Source: Helopsaltes ochotensis
Lineage: Eukaryota; Chordata; Aves; Passeriformes; Locustellidae
Reading direction: 5' to 3'
NCBI GenBank assembly: GCA_013400155.1
Contig: VXBM01000681.1
Location: forward strand, 68,660 to 132,659
Length of the DNA: 64,000 nucleotides
A program made the translations under genes and the position numbers. Each line of letters begins with the position of its first letter. The first letter of the stretch is position 1. The notes under the pieces were generated by a model, which was not told where the DNA came from, searched no databases, and was given only the letters and a program-made list of their open reading frames with translations. Below are positions 35,801 to 48,980 of this stretch, one piece after another.

Positions 35801-36480
35801 GTGGCAGCCCTGTATAAGTATGCACAGTATCTCACTCCACACCCAAAAGCAATAACTGACACTTGGTGACCAAACACCCCTCGAGTTGTGAAGAGATGGG
35901 ACATAAAAACCCCACCTCTCTGCTCTTCATGTGGTGATTTTTCTCTACAGGTGCAGGGCACATGGATTAAGACAGAGATTGTTCTGCTTGTGCAAGTCCA
36001 GCCCTCATTTGTGAGAATTTACCAAACAAAACAGAAAAGCCAATGCAGCTTTTACTCCACAAAGCAAGCCTCTCTCCAAGATCCATTTTGCAATTATGGT
36101 CATGAGAGAAATTCCTTTCAAGTTTGACAAACTGTGGTAGAAGAAAGAAGAGGTGGAACAGAAGAAACACTTTGTCTACAACTACAACCCAGAGTCAAGA
36201 GACAGAACATTAAATAAAAACCAATCCTTAGAAGAGTGTCAAGAGCTGTGCTGTTGTACTGGGCTTTATTTGCTGTTTGAAACAATTTGATATCCTCTCC
36301 CAGTGTTACACATATCATGTAAAAGATAACTTTCCATCCAATTCCCACTTCCTATTTTCCTTAATATTTTGTTATTTGGAAGCTGCATGGATCAGCAAAT
36401 GGATCTCAAAGACAATTCCATTTGCGCCCTCTTAGGACCTTGTGAGTGTCCTCCTGGATTTGAGAAGGGTGGAAAATTAA

Positions 36481-36855
36481 CAGAATCATCACTGAATCAC
36501 AGGACTGGAAGCAACCCAATAGGTCATCCCATCCCATGGGCATGGACACCCTCCACTGTCCCAGGCTGCTCCAAGCCCCAATGTCCAACCTGGCCCTGGA
36601 CACTGCCAGGGATCCAGGGGCAGCCACAGCTGCTCTGGGCACCCTGTGCCAGGGCCTGCCCACCCTCAGAGGGAACAATTCCTTCCCAATATCCCATCTG
36701 TCCCTGCCCTCTGGCAGTGGGAAGCCATTCCCCATGTCCTGTCCCTCCATCCCTAGTCCCCAGTCCCAGTCCCTCTCCAGCTCTCCTGGAGCCCCTTTAG
36801 GCCCTGGGAGAGGCTCTGAGGTCTCTGCGGAGCTTCCTCTTCTCCAGGTGAACAC
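36481..36855 (-). repeat. CR1 LINE 3' end, long copy
   Basis: Antisense CR1: GAATCATCACTGAATCACAG, CTGTCCCAGGCTGCTCCAAG, GACACTGCCAGGGATCCAGG, CTGTGCCAGGGCCTGCCCAC, CTGGCAGTGGGAAGCCATTC and CTCTGAGGTCTCTGCGGAGC. The longest plus-strand frame in the window (36536-37102) starts inside it and is not a real gene. Confidence 0.94.
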
Positions 36856-37479
36856 CTCCACATCTGAGCTGTCCGAAACTCAATCCAAACCCACACTGTG
36901 CTTCCTTGTGCCCCTAAAACAGAAAAACAACTACCTTGCATCCCAAATTCCAAGCCCCCGTACCAAACCTGTCCAAGATGTGACTCCTTCAGCACCTGCA
37001 GCACCCGTCACCGCAGAGGTGCAGGAGATGCCAGCACAGGGACCAAGGAGGCCAAGGAAAAGAGGGATAATAAGCCAGTATGAGCACCCCAGGCCAGGGT
37101 AAAGGAGCTGGGGGCTGGAAAAGCAGGAAAAGAGGCAACATGTGAGGTACGGGAATAGCACAGCACAAAGGCTGGGACACAAAAGTCCAAGAGCGGAGCT
37201 TCGTCGTTGGCCCACGGTTCCTATTCTCTCTCACACACACACAACCCTCTCTCCTGTGTAACCATCTGCAGCGGAACCAAGGATATTCTGACCCCTTCTA
37301 TCTTCGTGCCTTTTGATTTATTTCATATTTTTGTCAAATCACCTATTTACAAAAACTTGAAACAAACTCAACAGGTGACGCTATTCTCCACAGACCAAAG
37401 TCGAGCTTGATCTGGTTTACATTTTTCTTGCATCTTCTTGTTAAAATTTTCCAACAGGCTTTCAAAGTGAAATTAGACT

Positions 37480-37700
37480 TTTTTGTCAAGCCCAGCTCCC
37501 CAACACGGCCTTATTCTCAAGTGGCTGGAGATTGATTAATTTGGGTTTTTGATTTGCCGAAGTGACAAGAAGTCAGACGTTACAAAAGCGGGAGCGGTGA
37601 ATGGGATCAATTAAAGAGCAGAAGCAGCAACACAATTAATAGCACCAGGTTCAAGAGGAGAAAGAAAGCGCTGATGACGAAAACAACAGCAACAGCTCTG
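37480..37700. promoter_or_regulatory. Candidate conserved non-coding block
   Basis: Unique sequence with GATTGATTAATTTGGG, GTCAGACGTTACAAAAGCGG, GATCAATTAAAGAGC, CACAATTAATAGCACC and GCGCTGATGACG. The motif density suggests an enhancer; conservation is unknown. Confidence 0.28.
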
Positions 37701-38443
37701 CCTGCAGCAGGAATCTTTGCTGCGACCCAAGGAAGGCTGAATCCAAAGAGGGTGTTTCAGAACTTTCACTATGCCATTAGTGCTGAAATGAAATAAGGCA
37801 AAGATGTCGGTAGCTGGTGGACTGAATAATAAAAAAATAGCTGGACACTTTCATCTTCCACACATGTGTTTTAAATAAAGGTGAGAAAAGCAATCCTTTT
37901 ATTTAAACCGGGGAAGCAAGAGACTATAACTATCTGTAGTTTGTATTTCAGACCCATTTCCCTGAGCTGAGATTTTTCTGGCTGTGAAATCCACTGCTCT
38001 CCAGCTTCCCTTTACAGCTATTACCGTAAATGTTCTATCAAGTTCTTTATCTTCCTCCTCTGCCTCAGACCGAAGTTAAAGGGATGCTGCAATCGCACAG
38101 CGACCGCGGAAGGCTGAAGTCAGGCACAGATGTACAGGACTGACATTAAAATCCTGCCAGAACTGCAGCTTGGCACGAGTCTGTGGATGTAATAAACACT
38201 TGGGAAGGGGGGAGAAGGGGTGGCACAGGATTACAGCCTCCAGGATGAAAAAAAAAAGGCAAATATTTGTCAAGTAGAGAAAGTTCACAGCTATGGGAGG
38301 AATTAGGAGCATCTGGTCATCACTGAGATGAGCTCAGCTCGGACACTCAAGCTGTGGAGGGCTTAAATTAACCTGCTGCACTGAAGGAAATTAAAGGGAA
38401 CTCTGAGCAGAACTGGGGGATGGACATCAAGGAACCTTGGGAG

Positions 38444-38477
38444 TCTTCCCTTTTCCTTTCCTTTCCTTCCCTTCCCT
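38444..38477 (+). repeat. TTTCC-type pyrimidine repeat
   Basis: 34 nt of pure C/T built from TTTCC and TTCCC units. Confidence 0.9.
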
Positions 38478-39851
38478 GCATCTCCCATTTTTGCAGCCTT
38501 GTGCCCAGAGCCTGCAAATCTCAAAACTGCCCTGTCATCATCAGGAGGCCCCACAGAACGACTCCTTTCCTCTGAGAGCAATTTCAATGAAATAGGGAAA
38601 ACAAAGCTTCCTTCTAGACAGTCAAAGAGGGATCTCCCAGCTTTTGGAGGGTCTGGCTCTCGCTATGTGGCAGCATCTCAGAAGGCCAGACCTCAGGGCA
38701 TGAGCGTCCCTTCCACTTTGTGACAAGGGAGGGACATCGTCCAAAGCCTTGGGAGAGAAAATTAGTCTCAAGATGCTCAGGCACAGATATTGCAAGGCTT
38801 CAGTAATTTTGGAAAGACTCTTGTTATCATCTCCCTTATCTAAAGGGAAGACGAGTCACCTCTAGCTCATTCCCTACCAACACACAATGTTGGGCCATTA
38901 TAAAGGAAGCATGAGAGCAGAAATGCAACAATAGAGCTCAAAAAAAACCCCACAAAAGCATCTCTTCCCTCCTAAGGAGCAACACATTACAGTGCTGGCA
39001 AAACAGCATCCTGCTCCCTGGAACTTGAAGGATGGCTAGGAAGAAAAGAAGCTCCCTTCCAAAGGAAGCTCCTTGTTTCCAGGAGGAATTCACCAGCTCC
39101 CACAAGGAGAGGACACAACTATTCCTGCATCATTCTCTCCTGTGCTGTCAGGACAGTGACAAGCAAAGCAAAGACTGTGTTTTAGAGGACCTGCAACCTC
39201 AGAAAGTGAACTGGGGGTGAGATCCTAATCTTCCTCCACACATCTTGCCTGCAGCAGGTTTAGGTCAGGGGCAGGGATGATATAAACTACTCCCTGAGTG
39301 AGCAGGGGTTGTTAATTTATCTCATCCCCCGTTACACAGACGCATCCCTGCACTCCCCTCCTCTGCTCTGGATGTGAACATGCCCTGTGGAAAGATCAAG
39401 CCTGACAAGTTGTTTGAACACGTAAGGACAACAAACCAGGAAAGAGATGCGAGTCTGGGATGCTGCAGGATGCCACCACATCCCTAGGCAAACTAACTTC
39501 GTGGCTCCTGCTGAACAGACCTGCAGTCGAGATGTACAGGGAACATCCCTAATTCTTCTGGCAGAACGTTTTCACTGGGCAGCATCAGCCCTGTGAGCCT
39601 TCAGTGGTGTCACCCTGAATTGTTACCAGCTGGGTGTACAATGCTGTGGGCGGCGCTGTTTCCCCCGGCCATCAACTGTGAGAGGTGAAAAACAGCACAG
39701 AAAGCAGAGGTTATGGGCATTCACTGCAGGTAACGTGTTCATTTCAGGCAATTTGTTCCCTCCCCACGAGGGAGAAAGGGGATGGATGGTTCTTTTGAAC
39801 CAGGGCAGAACCTCCTGGTTCAATTCCAGGTCACGCGTTGGTCTGTCGGGA

Positions 39852-39945
39852 CCAGCTTGGATGGGGCTCGGAGCAGCCTGGTCCAGGTGGGAAGTTGGAA
39901 CAGGATGGTCTTTAGGCCCTTCTAACCCAAACCATTCTGTGATTC
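39852..39945 (+). repeat. CR1 LINE 3' end, diverged
   Basis: Sense CR1: CAGCTTGGATGGGGCTCGG, AGCAGCCTGGTCCAGGTGGG, GATGGTCTTTAGGCCCTTC and AACCCAAACCATTCTGTGAT. Confidence 0.9.
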
Positions 39946-42900
39946 ACGCCGTGATTGGTTTCTGTCTCCCCTTTTGAAACCAGGTAGATCATCAGGCACC
40001 TCAAGGACAGCTGCCAACTGCAGAACCCTGGACGCGGCAAATCCCCCAGGCCCATCCCCAGGAATAGTGATGTGGGAACAAACAGACACGTGGAGCACAC
40101 TAAAAGGACACATTTTGGGTGAACAGGCTCCACCATGGTCAGGTACGTACAAGTGTGTGACAAATTCTATTTTTGATCAAAATGAGATGCATAATAAATT
40201 CACCTTAATTACACAGAGGGGGGCAGAGCTCCGCCCTGATCTAACCATCAGCGCTGTCTTACTGCATTAAAAAATCCTCATTTAACAACATTTTGCTTTG
40301 AAATAGAGCCTGCAGGTCACCAGGCACTTGGAAAATAATGAATCCATGGCTTACTGAATCACTTCCTACTAAAATATTTACCTTGTGTTTCAAGATAGGC
40401 AAAGTAAGACAGAGAGGAAGAACTGACTCTCTTCAAAGAGATGCTCAGAGCCAGAAAGATGTCTCGTCTCTACTCCTGTACTTTAACCTTCCGTCTGTAT
40501 AACCTGTGGATAACTTCAAGCTTCAAACCCACTCCGTGGTAATTGAGAAGAGGTTAGGAAACTCTCCACTGTCAGTCCACGAGACTTCAGTGACAAGCCC
40601 TAATACCAGTGTTTTGGAGGGGGAAAAAAAAAATCAAGAGACTTTCACTATTAACATTTTCCAATTAAAGCTGAATAATTGCCGTATAGCAAATTGGCTG
40701 TTAATTGCATCATGCTAGGCAGGAAAAAGCTAAGGCTTTCCTGGTAATGTATGCTATGAGCAGTGGTGTCAGAAAGGGAGAAATAATGGCAGCAACACCA
40801 AGACTGCTCTTAATCAAAGGCAAAATCAAACATTTTCCTATCGCAGAGACCCCGAGCTGAAAAGCAAAGCTCTTAAAACACAAAGCTCTGTCTTTCAGAG
40901 GTGTCAGGTGGCCTAAGTGCCATCGACAAACTTCTTTTTTTTAAATTTTCAAGTTTCATCAAGCCGTCTCTCTAGCTCTTGGATAAGTAACTCGGGGCCC
41001 TTCGGCAGAGACGGCCCAGAGCACTGGATACTCCTCAGGGCCCGTGGGTGGCACAGCCCCGGCTGCATGAAGGGGTGAGATCAACTGTGACAAATGAAGG
41101 GCCTGGGCACTTGAAAGGGGAAGCTCTCCCACCTGCAGGAAGGGAAGGCCACGGCTCTGAGCTTCCAGCTGGCCCCCAACAATCCCCAGGTTGTGGCCAG
41201 GGCCCAGCACAGAGGCTTCTTTCACTCCCCGCGCCGTGTGTGCTGTGAGGCAGCTTTGAAGTGTTGGATTCCATAGGTAAGGAATACACAACATCCCTAA
41301 AAAAACCCCAGCTCTGTGATCCGGGCTGGGGAGAAACCCAGCCCGCCAACAGCCACGCTTGAGGGGGCAACTGCTCTGCTCTTAATTGGAACAGAAACTT
41401 CATTAAGCCCGAGAAGGGATAAGAGCACCGAGTGTGTTTCTTGCACACTCCTCCTCCAGACCCTACAAAACAAAGCACTGCCCTCCTGGCCGTGCACTAA
41501 ACAAGAATGTAACTATTACAAGCATCCGTTGGAACTTCTAGAGTGTGGATGTGCAAAGAAGAAATCCTCAGATCAGGAATTGCTCCCATGGGAGCTATAC
41601 ATGAACATTTTGCTTTCTCAGCTTTGCGTTTAAACCTTTGGAAAACTTCAAACAAATTTAGAATTTACATTATTAGATAAACTAAGATAAAGAGATTAAT
41701 AAAAAAATAAAAGCTCACTGCTTTGGGAAGCTTATTTCTTTCCCTCTTTAAGTTTTCTTATCAACTCCTTAAATACAGAATGCACTGGGCTCATGAAATT
41801 TGTAAGCCACACTACTTGAATCAAAGAGTTTACAGAATGTCACATTCTGCTCTTGCAGTATTATGTCTTTCCTCTATGTTTACTTGAAAGTGTGTCTCTC
41901 GATTTATAATGCTCTCTGCAAACACGATTTTATTTTCAAAGTCCATAACCTCCTGCTGGATATTGTGTGAATCCAGCTCATGTATTTAATTCCTTGCAAT
42001 CGCTGCAAACATTTCAGATTAAAGCAACCTTAAACAGCAAACATGCAAAATAAAAACCTTTGAAACCTACACTCTTCTAAATACAAGTGAGATTACAGGA
42101 CAGCCTCCCCGATGAAGAATTCCCCTTGTCCAGAGGTGTGATCACCTTCAATATTGTAACTTACATTAAAATGTTTTTATGTAATGATTTAAAATAATAG
42201 TTCCAATATAAAATCAGAGGAGAGAATGCATTTTGCAGACTTCTAAGAGCTTTATCTGTCAAATGTCAAATGTCTGAGCTACACACAACCATACTGGGTT
42301 ATCCAGCTTCCCTCCCTGAGAAGTCCTGACTTTTGGAAAGTGTTTCTTGGACACGGGCTTGAAGAGCTGATGAAGACAACATTCACTCTCCTCACTATTC
42401 TGTCAGGTTAAAGCTTAAACTCCAAGAATAAAAATAAAGTGCTTTAGCTTGAGGGTTTTTTCCTCCCTCTTTTTTTCTCCTGAGTGAGGATAACGGAGAA
42501 GGTTTGACAACCGAGCCCAGCTACAGGCAGAAAAAGCACTGATTTACTGAACACTGCCAGACAATCCAATCCGATTAATCAACATCAGTAATCACAAATA
42601 AATCACCTTTTTGCCCTATTGTAAAGAAAATGCTACTTGCATTTTTGCTTCAGTGTAAATCCTAAGCCAAACTAAATGCAAAATATGCATTTAAACATCC
42701 ATAAGTAAATGCTGGGAAAACCCAGAGCTTTATAGTTCAGTCAAAAAGTTAATTGAGTCCCATGAACAATTTACTGACAGACATTTGGCACTCTAGGCTG
42801 TGAGCAACATTAAGATCAGCATCAGGTTGCCAATGTCAAATTACCTGAGAATGCAAACTCATGTTTCTTGGAATCAAGAGCAGGATTTAATTGCTGAATG

Positions 42901-43311
42901 CAACAATTCTTTGTGTTTAAATCAGGGGGAGAGCAGAAAGAAGAGGATTTTCAACGAGAAAAGCAGCTGGAGAACTGCAAAAATGTAGCTCAGGATTTAA
43001 ACAGCAGCACTGGATAAATAGAGGAGCAGCTGAAACTCGGCCAAGCTGTGCAGAAATGCCCACGGACCCAAAGTCCTCCCTAAGGCAACATCATGGCAGA
43101 GTTTAAACCTCAGAGGGCTCTTGGTGCCACCACGGACACAAAGGAGAGAGCTGCTTTCAGATCTTTCGCTCTTTTATGTCCCGGCTCTGCTGGATACAGG
43201 GCCCAGCGGGACCAGACGGCAACAGCTCATCTCCAGCTTGGCGGTCACTGAGCTGCCAGCCACGGCCCGGATGGGCACAGAAAGGCACAGATCCACGGAA
43301 GAATTTCGGTT

Positions 43312-43412
43312 CCAAAAGCCCTCTGAGACCCTTGGGTCCAAATCCTAACCCAGCACTAAAACATGTTCCTAAGTGCCACACATTTTTTAACCCTTCCAGG
43401 GATGGCAACCCC
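43312..43412 (-). repeat. CR1 LINE 3' end, second subfamily, diverged
   Basis: Antisense CR1: CCAAAAGCCCTCTGAGACCC, TAACCCAGCACTAAAACATG, TTCCTAAGTGCCACACATTT and CCTTCCAGGGATGGCAACCC. Confidence 0.8.
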
Positions 43413-45057
43413 GAAGTTTCCCATTAAGCTGAGATTTCTATGGTCTGCAGAACAGAAGGGGTAAACACTGGGTCCTGCTGCTTCCAGAGGCTAACACATT
43501 CCTAAAAATCCCAGGCAGACAGCACCAGTTGAATTAATGCTCCAACTCCCTTTTCAGAGCACTTATTTATCACCATTGCCCTCCAGGCCTCACATATTTT
43601 GGGGAAGCAAAGGTTGCAAAACCCCTGCCTGAACTAAAGTCAGTTTGAAATCTCAAGTCCTGCAGGATCAGCAAATCCAAAAAAATACCAGTTTCCTGTT
43701 TCCTTGGACATTGTTACAAAGAATTTTTCAGTATTTCTGGTTGACTGAGCTATTTCAGGTGAGAGCTTGTTAAGAACGCCAGGTAAACTTAAATACTGGA
43801 AGTTTCTCAGTACGCAACATCATGCTGAAAGGGGATGGTCTTCCAAAAATTGTCAAAAAGCAGTGCTTTATAACCCAAGTTTCCTCAAGGTATGCTGAGA
43901 AATAATAAGTTGTTGTTAGCAGAGTTTAATTTGCTGAACTGCAATAGTTTCCCTCTGGAAATATTTTGCCAAAAGCAATTTGTGGATCACAAAAAGGTAC
44001 GAAAAGTAGAAGAATGTTCTTTCCCGCCCTATGTAAGAGAATGTAAACTATGAAACTATGTGCACATATTATACATGGTGAATTTTATTATATTAAGAAG
44101 TAAGAACTACAGAAAACCCTAGAGTACCTCTTAAGCAGCTAGGAAAAAAAGAAATAAGGGAGAAAATAAATCTATATTTGCTTCTCAGTCACAATTTCCA
44201 TATTTAAAAAGGAGGAAAAAGCTCTTCAGACCTAAACCATCTGTACACACTGACCAAAAATAATTCTGAAATTCTATGAACATATTTGAAATAATATAAT
44301 TGATCCCGGTCAAGAACTTGCCTATGGAATTCCAACAGCTCTAAATGGTATCTTCTGATGTCAGATGCAAGTTGAACCACTTCCTTTTCCAAGGCAGAGC
44401 AGAAGGCTCCATCATTTAATCATTCCCAGCACTTAGGATCAGACAAGGAAGGCAAGTTGCAAGGTCTGCATTAACATCAACACTCCAGCGACCTCTCACA
44501 CCCCACGGCACAGTGAGAACTCAATTTTACATTAATAAACCCTAACACCAAACTGTTAGAAACTCAGAAGACACCAGGTATTACAACTTCCATAAATTAC
44601 AGCCGAGCTCAAATGGCCCGTACAAGCAATTGTACAGTGATAAAGCCTAAGTGGATGATATTTAAACAGATATTTGATTTATGGCAGAATTTTACTTCAT
44701 GCTGGAATTCAAATGACAATTTACAAGTCCAGAGATGAGAAATCCCTGCCCCATGCAAAGTGCTGTTTGCAGGGCTGTGTCAGAAGCGCTGAATGCTGAA
44801 TCCTCCAGGAAGGAATCCTTCCCTCTGATGGTCTCAGGGCACAGAAGTCAGATGATAAAACAGGACATTTAAAAAGAGAATGAAGCAAGCTGCTGCTTCA
44901 TCCCCAGGTAGGAAATTACATCCTTGGTCTTCTCAGAGTGATGTCTCACAGACCTCACTTTTGCAAGGCAGCTGCCTGTGCTTCCTGGCACCACAGAAAC
45001 TTCTGATGGCAAACTGGGGGGGGTCTGTCTGCCAGGTTCTCCACAGATGCACAAATT

Positions 45058-45112
45058 GCTTGGCAGTGCTGGGTTAAGGGTTGGACTTGATATTAGAGGG
45101 CTTTTCCAACTG
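45058..45112 (+). repeat. CR1 LINE 3' tail
   Basis: Sense tail of the second subfamily: CTTGGCAGTGCTGGGTTAAG, GGTTGGACTTGATATTAGAG and GGCTTTTCCAACTG. Confidence 0.88.
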
Positions 45113-48083
45113 TTAAAAATTATGTGGTTTTATGAAAATAAGAGCTGGATTTACAGAGAAGGAATTGGGGGATGCACAATCCAGAACAGAACTCTAACAC
45201 CCAAACAGGTTACAAATGACTCCCCTGAGACCAGAACCCCTCCTGTTCCCCAGCAATGAGCAACTACAGATAATTCTGGGTGATAAAAAAAAGAACCAAC
45301 AACATCAAGGAGAAGATTTATCAGAGGAAAAAACATCGCAGGCTTCCAGAGGGATCCAGGAAAACGTCCTGGCCAATAGCTAGAGCAGCAGTAATTGTTC
45401 CAAATCTATCAATAAAGCTGAGCTGCTCCTTCATTGACTGCAAACACCAATTTCTTTCATGGGGGATTATAAGTTGATGTTCATGGTCTCTCTACCACCA
45501 TTAGGGTGATAAACAGTTGAAACTACATCAGGATCTGACACACAGATCAATTCTGGGTCCATAAAGAATCTACACAAGAGGTTCCTGGACAGGGATTTAC
45601 TACCCCCAGTTTTTATTCTCTCTCGCTGCTAAAATTACTTCTGTCAAGCACTTACAAGAGTATGGAGGAGAAGGAAAAAAAAAAAAAAAGAGGAAAAAAG
45701 GCAAAAAGAATTAATTTTTCATGTGCTGCTGGAACAGCCTTTTGAAATTTCAGGAGTTTTTAAGGCAAATATGTTCCTGCATTGGAAATGATGCTGAACA
45801 GCAGGTGGGAGCGAGCTAAATAGTGAGCCAGCAGCACGAGCTGCTCACTATCCAGCACGCAGCAATTTGAAACACCAAACTAAGCTGTCGAGATTTTCTC
45901 CCAGGGCAGTCGCAGGCTTCATGTTACCAGTGCCAAATTATATTAGACATTTAATTTTAAACCTCAGGTACTTAAATGTAAAACCTTACAACAGTAATAG
46001 TCATAAAGCAGTGGGGCATTCCATTTCAGAGAATGGATTTTTCTATTTTTCCCCTTTAATTTAACCAGCACCTCCTGTTTTGTGGCTCTGCCCACTACAA
46101 AGTAATTTATCTAATTAGGAGATGTTCACAGCTGCTTGAAAGACAGAAGCCCCAGGAAACCAAAGGTCTGGTTTGGAAGACTTTGAAAAGTTCTCTGGAG
46201 CCACACAAAGTATTAATTTAATGTGAAAAAAAGGTGCAGAGAAAAATTGAATCCCAATATGTTATTTTGTCTACAATAAAACCATGTGACAATAAGCAGG
46301 CATATTCTCCAGTACATTGGCATTTGAATTCCAAAAGATGCTTAGCTTCTTGCCATACCTGCTGCTTTCACAGTATTAGCTTTTTATGACTAAAATTCAA
46401 AAATCTTTTAATGGAGAAAAAACCCCCAGAAATTAAAAAGGGTTTTTCATGCGTCAACTTGCCAGCATAAAGGACACATCTCTGAGCTTACCCAAAGATG
46501 ATACACTCAGAGCAATCAATTATTCTTGAGGTTTTGTAGGAGTTTTAGTGCAATACTTCTGAGTCTGCTGATCCTTAGTTGCCTAAAACTCGTTTTTAAT
46601 CCAATTTTCCATCCATATTTATAAAAAATTAATTCTTTTTTTTTTCTCTTTAAATATCAGAATCTCTGCAAGAAATTATTCGAGGTAGGCTTATTCACAA
46701 GTACCCAGCAGTCACCTGCAATTTCAAAACAGGTATTTCATAGGTAATTCTGGCTGTCGTCTCTTCTGAGCCAGAAGTAATCCCACATGAATGTCAAGCC
46801 AGAAAAAGTTACTGCGCATATGGGGGAGTGCAGAGCTGGGGTGGGAGAAAAGGTTCCCTTCGCCAGGAATTGCAAACCAGCTTGGGATCAGCAGCAGGAG
46901 CAAAAGGCAAGTCCAGCAAATACAACACTTTGAAGTCGAGGGGATGGCAAAAGGCAGGAATTTAGGTGCTATTTCTACTTTTTAAGATTCTATTTCCACA
47001 CTGCTTGTGGGAGTTCACTGAATTCTGAAGGTTTTTCTCCCCTGCGGCCTCATTTGGGACATCTGGCACGGGGATGGCAGCTGCTCACCTGCCTGCAGGG
47101 GTGTCACGGTGCACAGGACTGCAGCCTACTGCTCCTGCTTCCCTCCTCGGGCCCGCACTCAACTTTCTTCATCTCACCTTAGAAAAGCTACACAAAAAAG
47201 CCCAAACTTTGGTCTAACCTTTTAGAAGGGAGGTGGTGTTGGGGTGGATTAAAACAACAAACCTGCTCAGGAAAAAGAGGCAGGAAATGTATGATTTTAA
47301 GTGGGAAACCAGGTCAGCATCCATGTAGGGCAATGCTGCCTCCCCTCAAAGCTTAAGCGTGGGTGAGCTGGGTGGACACAGAAGAGAACAGGGCTGAAGC
47401 ATTTATTTCACCGTGCTGCTTCACAACATTCCTGCCTTCCTGCAAGGAAGTTCTTAGGCAAAATCTGGACCATTTAAATGCAAATTCCCTGAAGGGGCTG
47501 CCCCCATGTTTACAGTTCCAGAAAGAAGTCTGTGCTTTGGCAGGTATGAATTTGATAGTTAATGCCACTCTGAAACAAGGTGATCATGATTTTAAACCCT
47601 CTGTTCTCCTAAGGTGGCACTAAAAACCTGACCACAGTTGCTGGAAAACCCAGAGATGGTCTCAGGGCTATACTCAGATTCAGAGCTTATACAGACACAG
47701 ATATATATGGGACATGTGAAATAGTTCCCATATTCCCCTAATTATTCCCATTTTAGGGGCAGCCATCAGAAACAGCATTCCTCCCCTTTCTCTTGACCTA
47801 TTCACCCTGGTCTGCTAGCAAATATCACATCTACCCTTTAAAAACAATTATTGCTACAATCTAATAATTCCAAAACACCACCAGGAATAGTGTCTGCTCC
47901 TTTTAATGCTGTTAAATGCTCCACAGAGGAAACACTAAGACTGTGCCAGGAGTGTGCAGGCAATGGAGCAAGATCACAGCAGAGAAAGGACACGCTGAAG
48001 AGAAGATCTGGAGGGTCATTTACTGCTAATACTCATCACACAGGGCCAGGAATCTGAGTACCAAGCAAACAACACACATTATG

Positions 48084-48217
48084 TGGCTGCTCCATCCTTG
48101 GGAGTGTCCAAGGTCAGGCTGGACTGGGCTTGGAGCAACCTGGGATAGTGGAAGGTGTCCCTGGAAGATGGGCTTAAAGGTCCTTTCCAACCCAGACCAT
48201 TCTGGGACCTTATGATT
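48084..48217 (+). repeat. CR1 LINE 3' end near the cassette exon
   Basis: Sense CR1: GTGTCCAAGGTCAGGCTGG, GGCTTGGAGCAACCTGGGAT, AGTGGAAGGTGTCCCTGG, GGTCCTTTCCAACCCAGACC and ATTCTGGGACC. It is the first half of an opposed pair with 48305-48473. Confidence 0.94.
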
Positions 48218-48304
48218 ATGTACCTGAAATTAAAATTAAGCAGTATTGTAACTACATTAGCTTTTCATGTTGAAAAGAAATCACAAAATCCTTTCATTGC
48301 TCCT

Positions 48305-48473
48305 AGTCCCATCCAGCCTGGCCTTGGACACTTCCAGGGCAAACACAGCTTCTCTGGGCAACCTCTGTAGGGCCTCACCACTCTCTCAGGGAAGGATTTC
48401 TCCCTAATATCCAAACTAAACCTCCTCTCTTTCAATTTAAAGCCATTCCCCCTTCCCCTGTAACTCCGTGCCC
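48305..48473 (-). repeat. CR1 LINE 3' region near the cassette exon, tail missing
   Basis: Antisense CR1: AGTCCCATCCAGCCTGGCC, TTGGACACTTCCAGGGC, CACAGCTTCTCTGGGCAACC, GATTTCTCCCTAATATCCAA and TTTCAATTTAAAGCCATTCC. It ends 200 nt from the AGAP1 exon. Confidence 0.93.
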
Positions 48474-48673
48474 TCCTAAAAAAAAGTATTGCTTCAATCC
48501 ATTCCCCTTTTCCCTAATTCCAATTTTTCCCTCAGAACGCTGCGCCCAACATCACAACGGGGCGGGCATCATTTCATTTCTTTTTTTTGTTTTTTCCTCC
48601 TTTTGAAAGAAAGCAAGAGCACCAAACTCCCCTCTCACCCCGAAGTGACCCCCCCAAGCTGCAGGTTTCTTAC

Positions 48674-48835
48674 CACTGCTAATGCCAGAGTTGGCAATGA
48701 CTGTGGCCTCGCTCCACTGATCTGCACTGGAGACCGAGTAGGAGCGCTGGTGCATACCGTCCGGGCGGCTGTTGAAGGACACCAGACTGATCCCACTGGC
48801 CATCTGAGACACAGATGTGCTAGTAGTCACGTTCC
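48674..48835 (-). CDS. AGAP1: AGAP1 coding exon in the PH insert, probable cassette exon (162 nt)
   Basis: On the minus strand the exon follows the acceptor TTTGTGCCTAG and ends at the donor GTAAGAAACC. It adds 54 residues: a split Gly, then NVTTSTSVSQMASG, FNSRPDGMHQRSYSVSS, and ending VIANSGISS. The last base pairs with AC from the next exon to code Asp. Both ends are phase 1, so skipping leaves the frame intact and joins ...SPNS directly to DTGLGDS. From memory, human AGAP1 has a long and a short isoform that differ by about 53 residues in the PH region, which this exon would explain. The acceptor tract is broken by purines and looks weaker than those of its two neighbours, which suits regulated inclusion. 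The segment is Ser/Thr-rich with no enzymatic motif, so it is likely a flexible, phosphorylatable loop. Two CR1 fragments lie about 200 nt beyond its donor. Confidence 0.93.
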
Positions 48836-48980
48836 CTAGGCACAAACGGAAAACAAATCGTGTCAATAGAGAGGACAAAAGGGATTTTGCGTCAGGACGG
48901 ATGGGGGGGATCTCAGCAAGAGCAGGAACAGGGGTTTCTTCACCCACGCAATGACCCTCCCTGAGAGCAGCGCAAATCCT

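Larger units (their letters stand above)
32028..48673 (-). other. AGAP1: AGAP1 intron between the two 162-nt exons (16,646 bp)
   Basis: The boundaries are GTAAG after the 48.7 kb exon and CTGCAG before the 31.9 kb exon, both on the minus strand, with phase 1. The intron holds CR1 fragments, an assembly gap at 34641-34715 and regulatory-looking blocks near 34.3-35.3 kb and 37.5 kb. The 40.5-43.2 kb and 45.5-48.0 kb stretches are AT-rich with no recognisable gene or repeat family. Confidence 0.88.

Noticed and set aside
36536..37102. 188-codon open frame on the plus strand
   Set aside because: Its first half is an antisense CR1 element and the rest has no recognisable domain; composition and context are those of repeat DNA.
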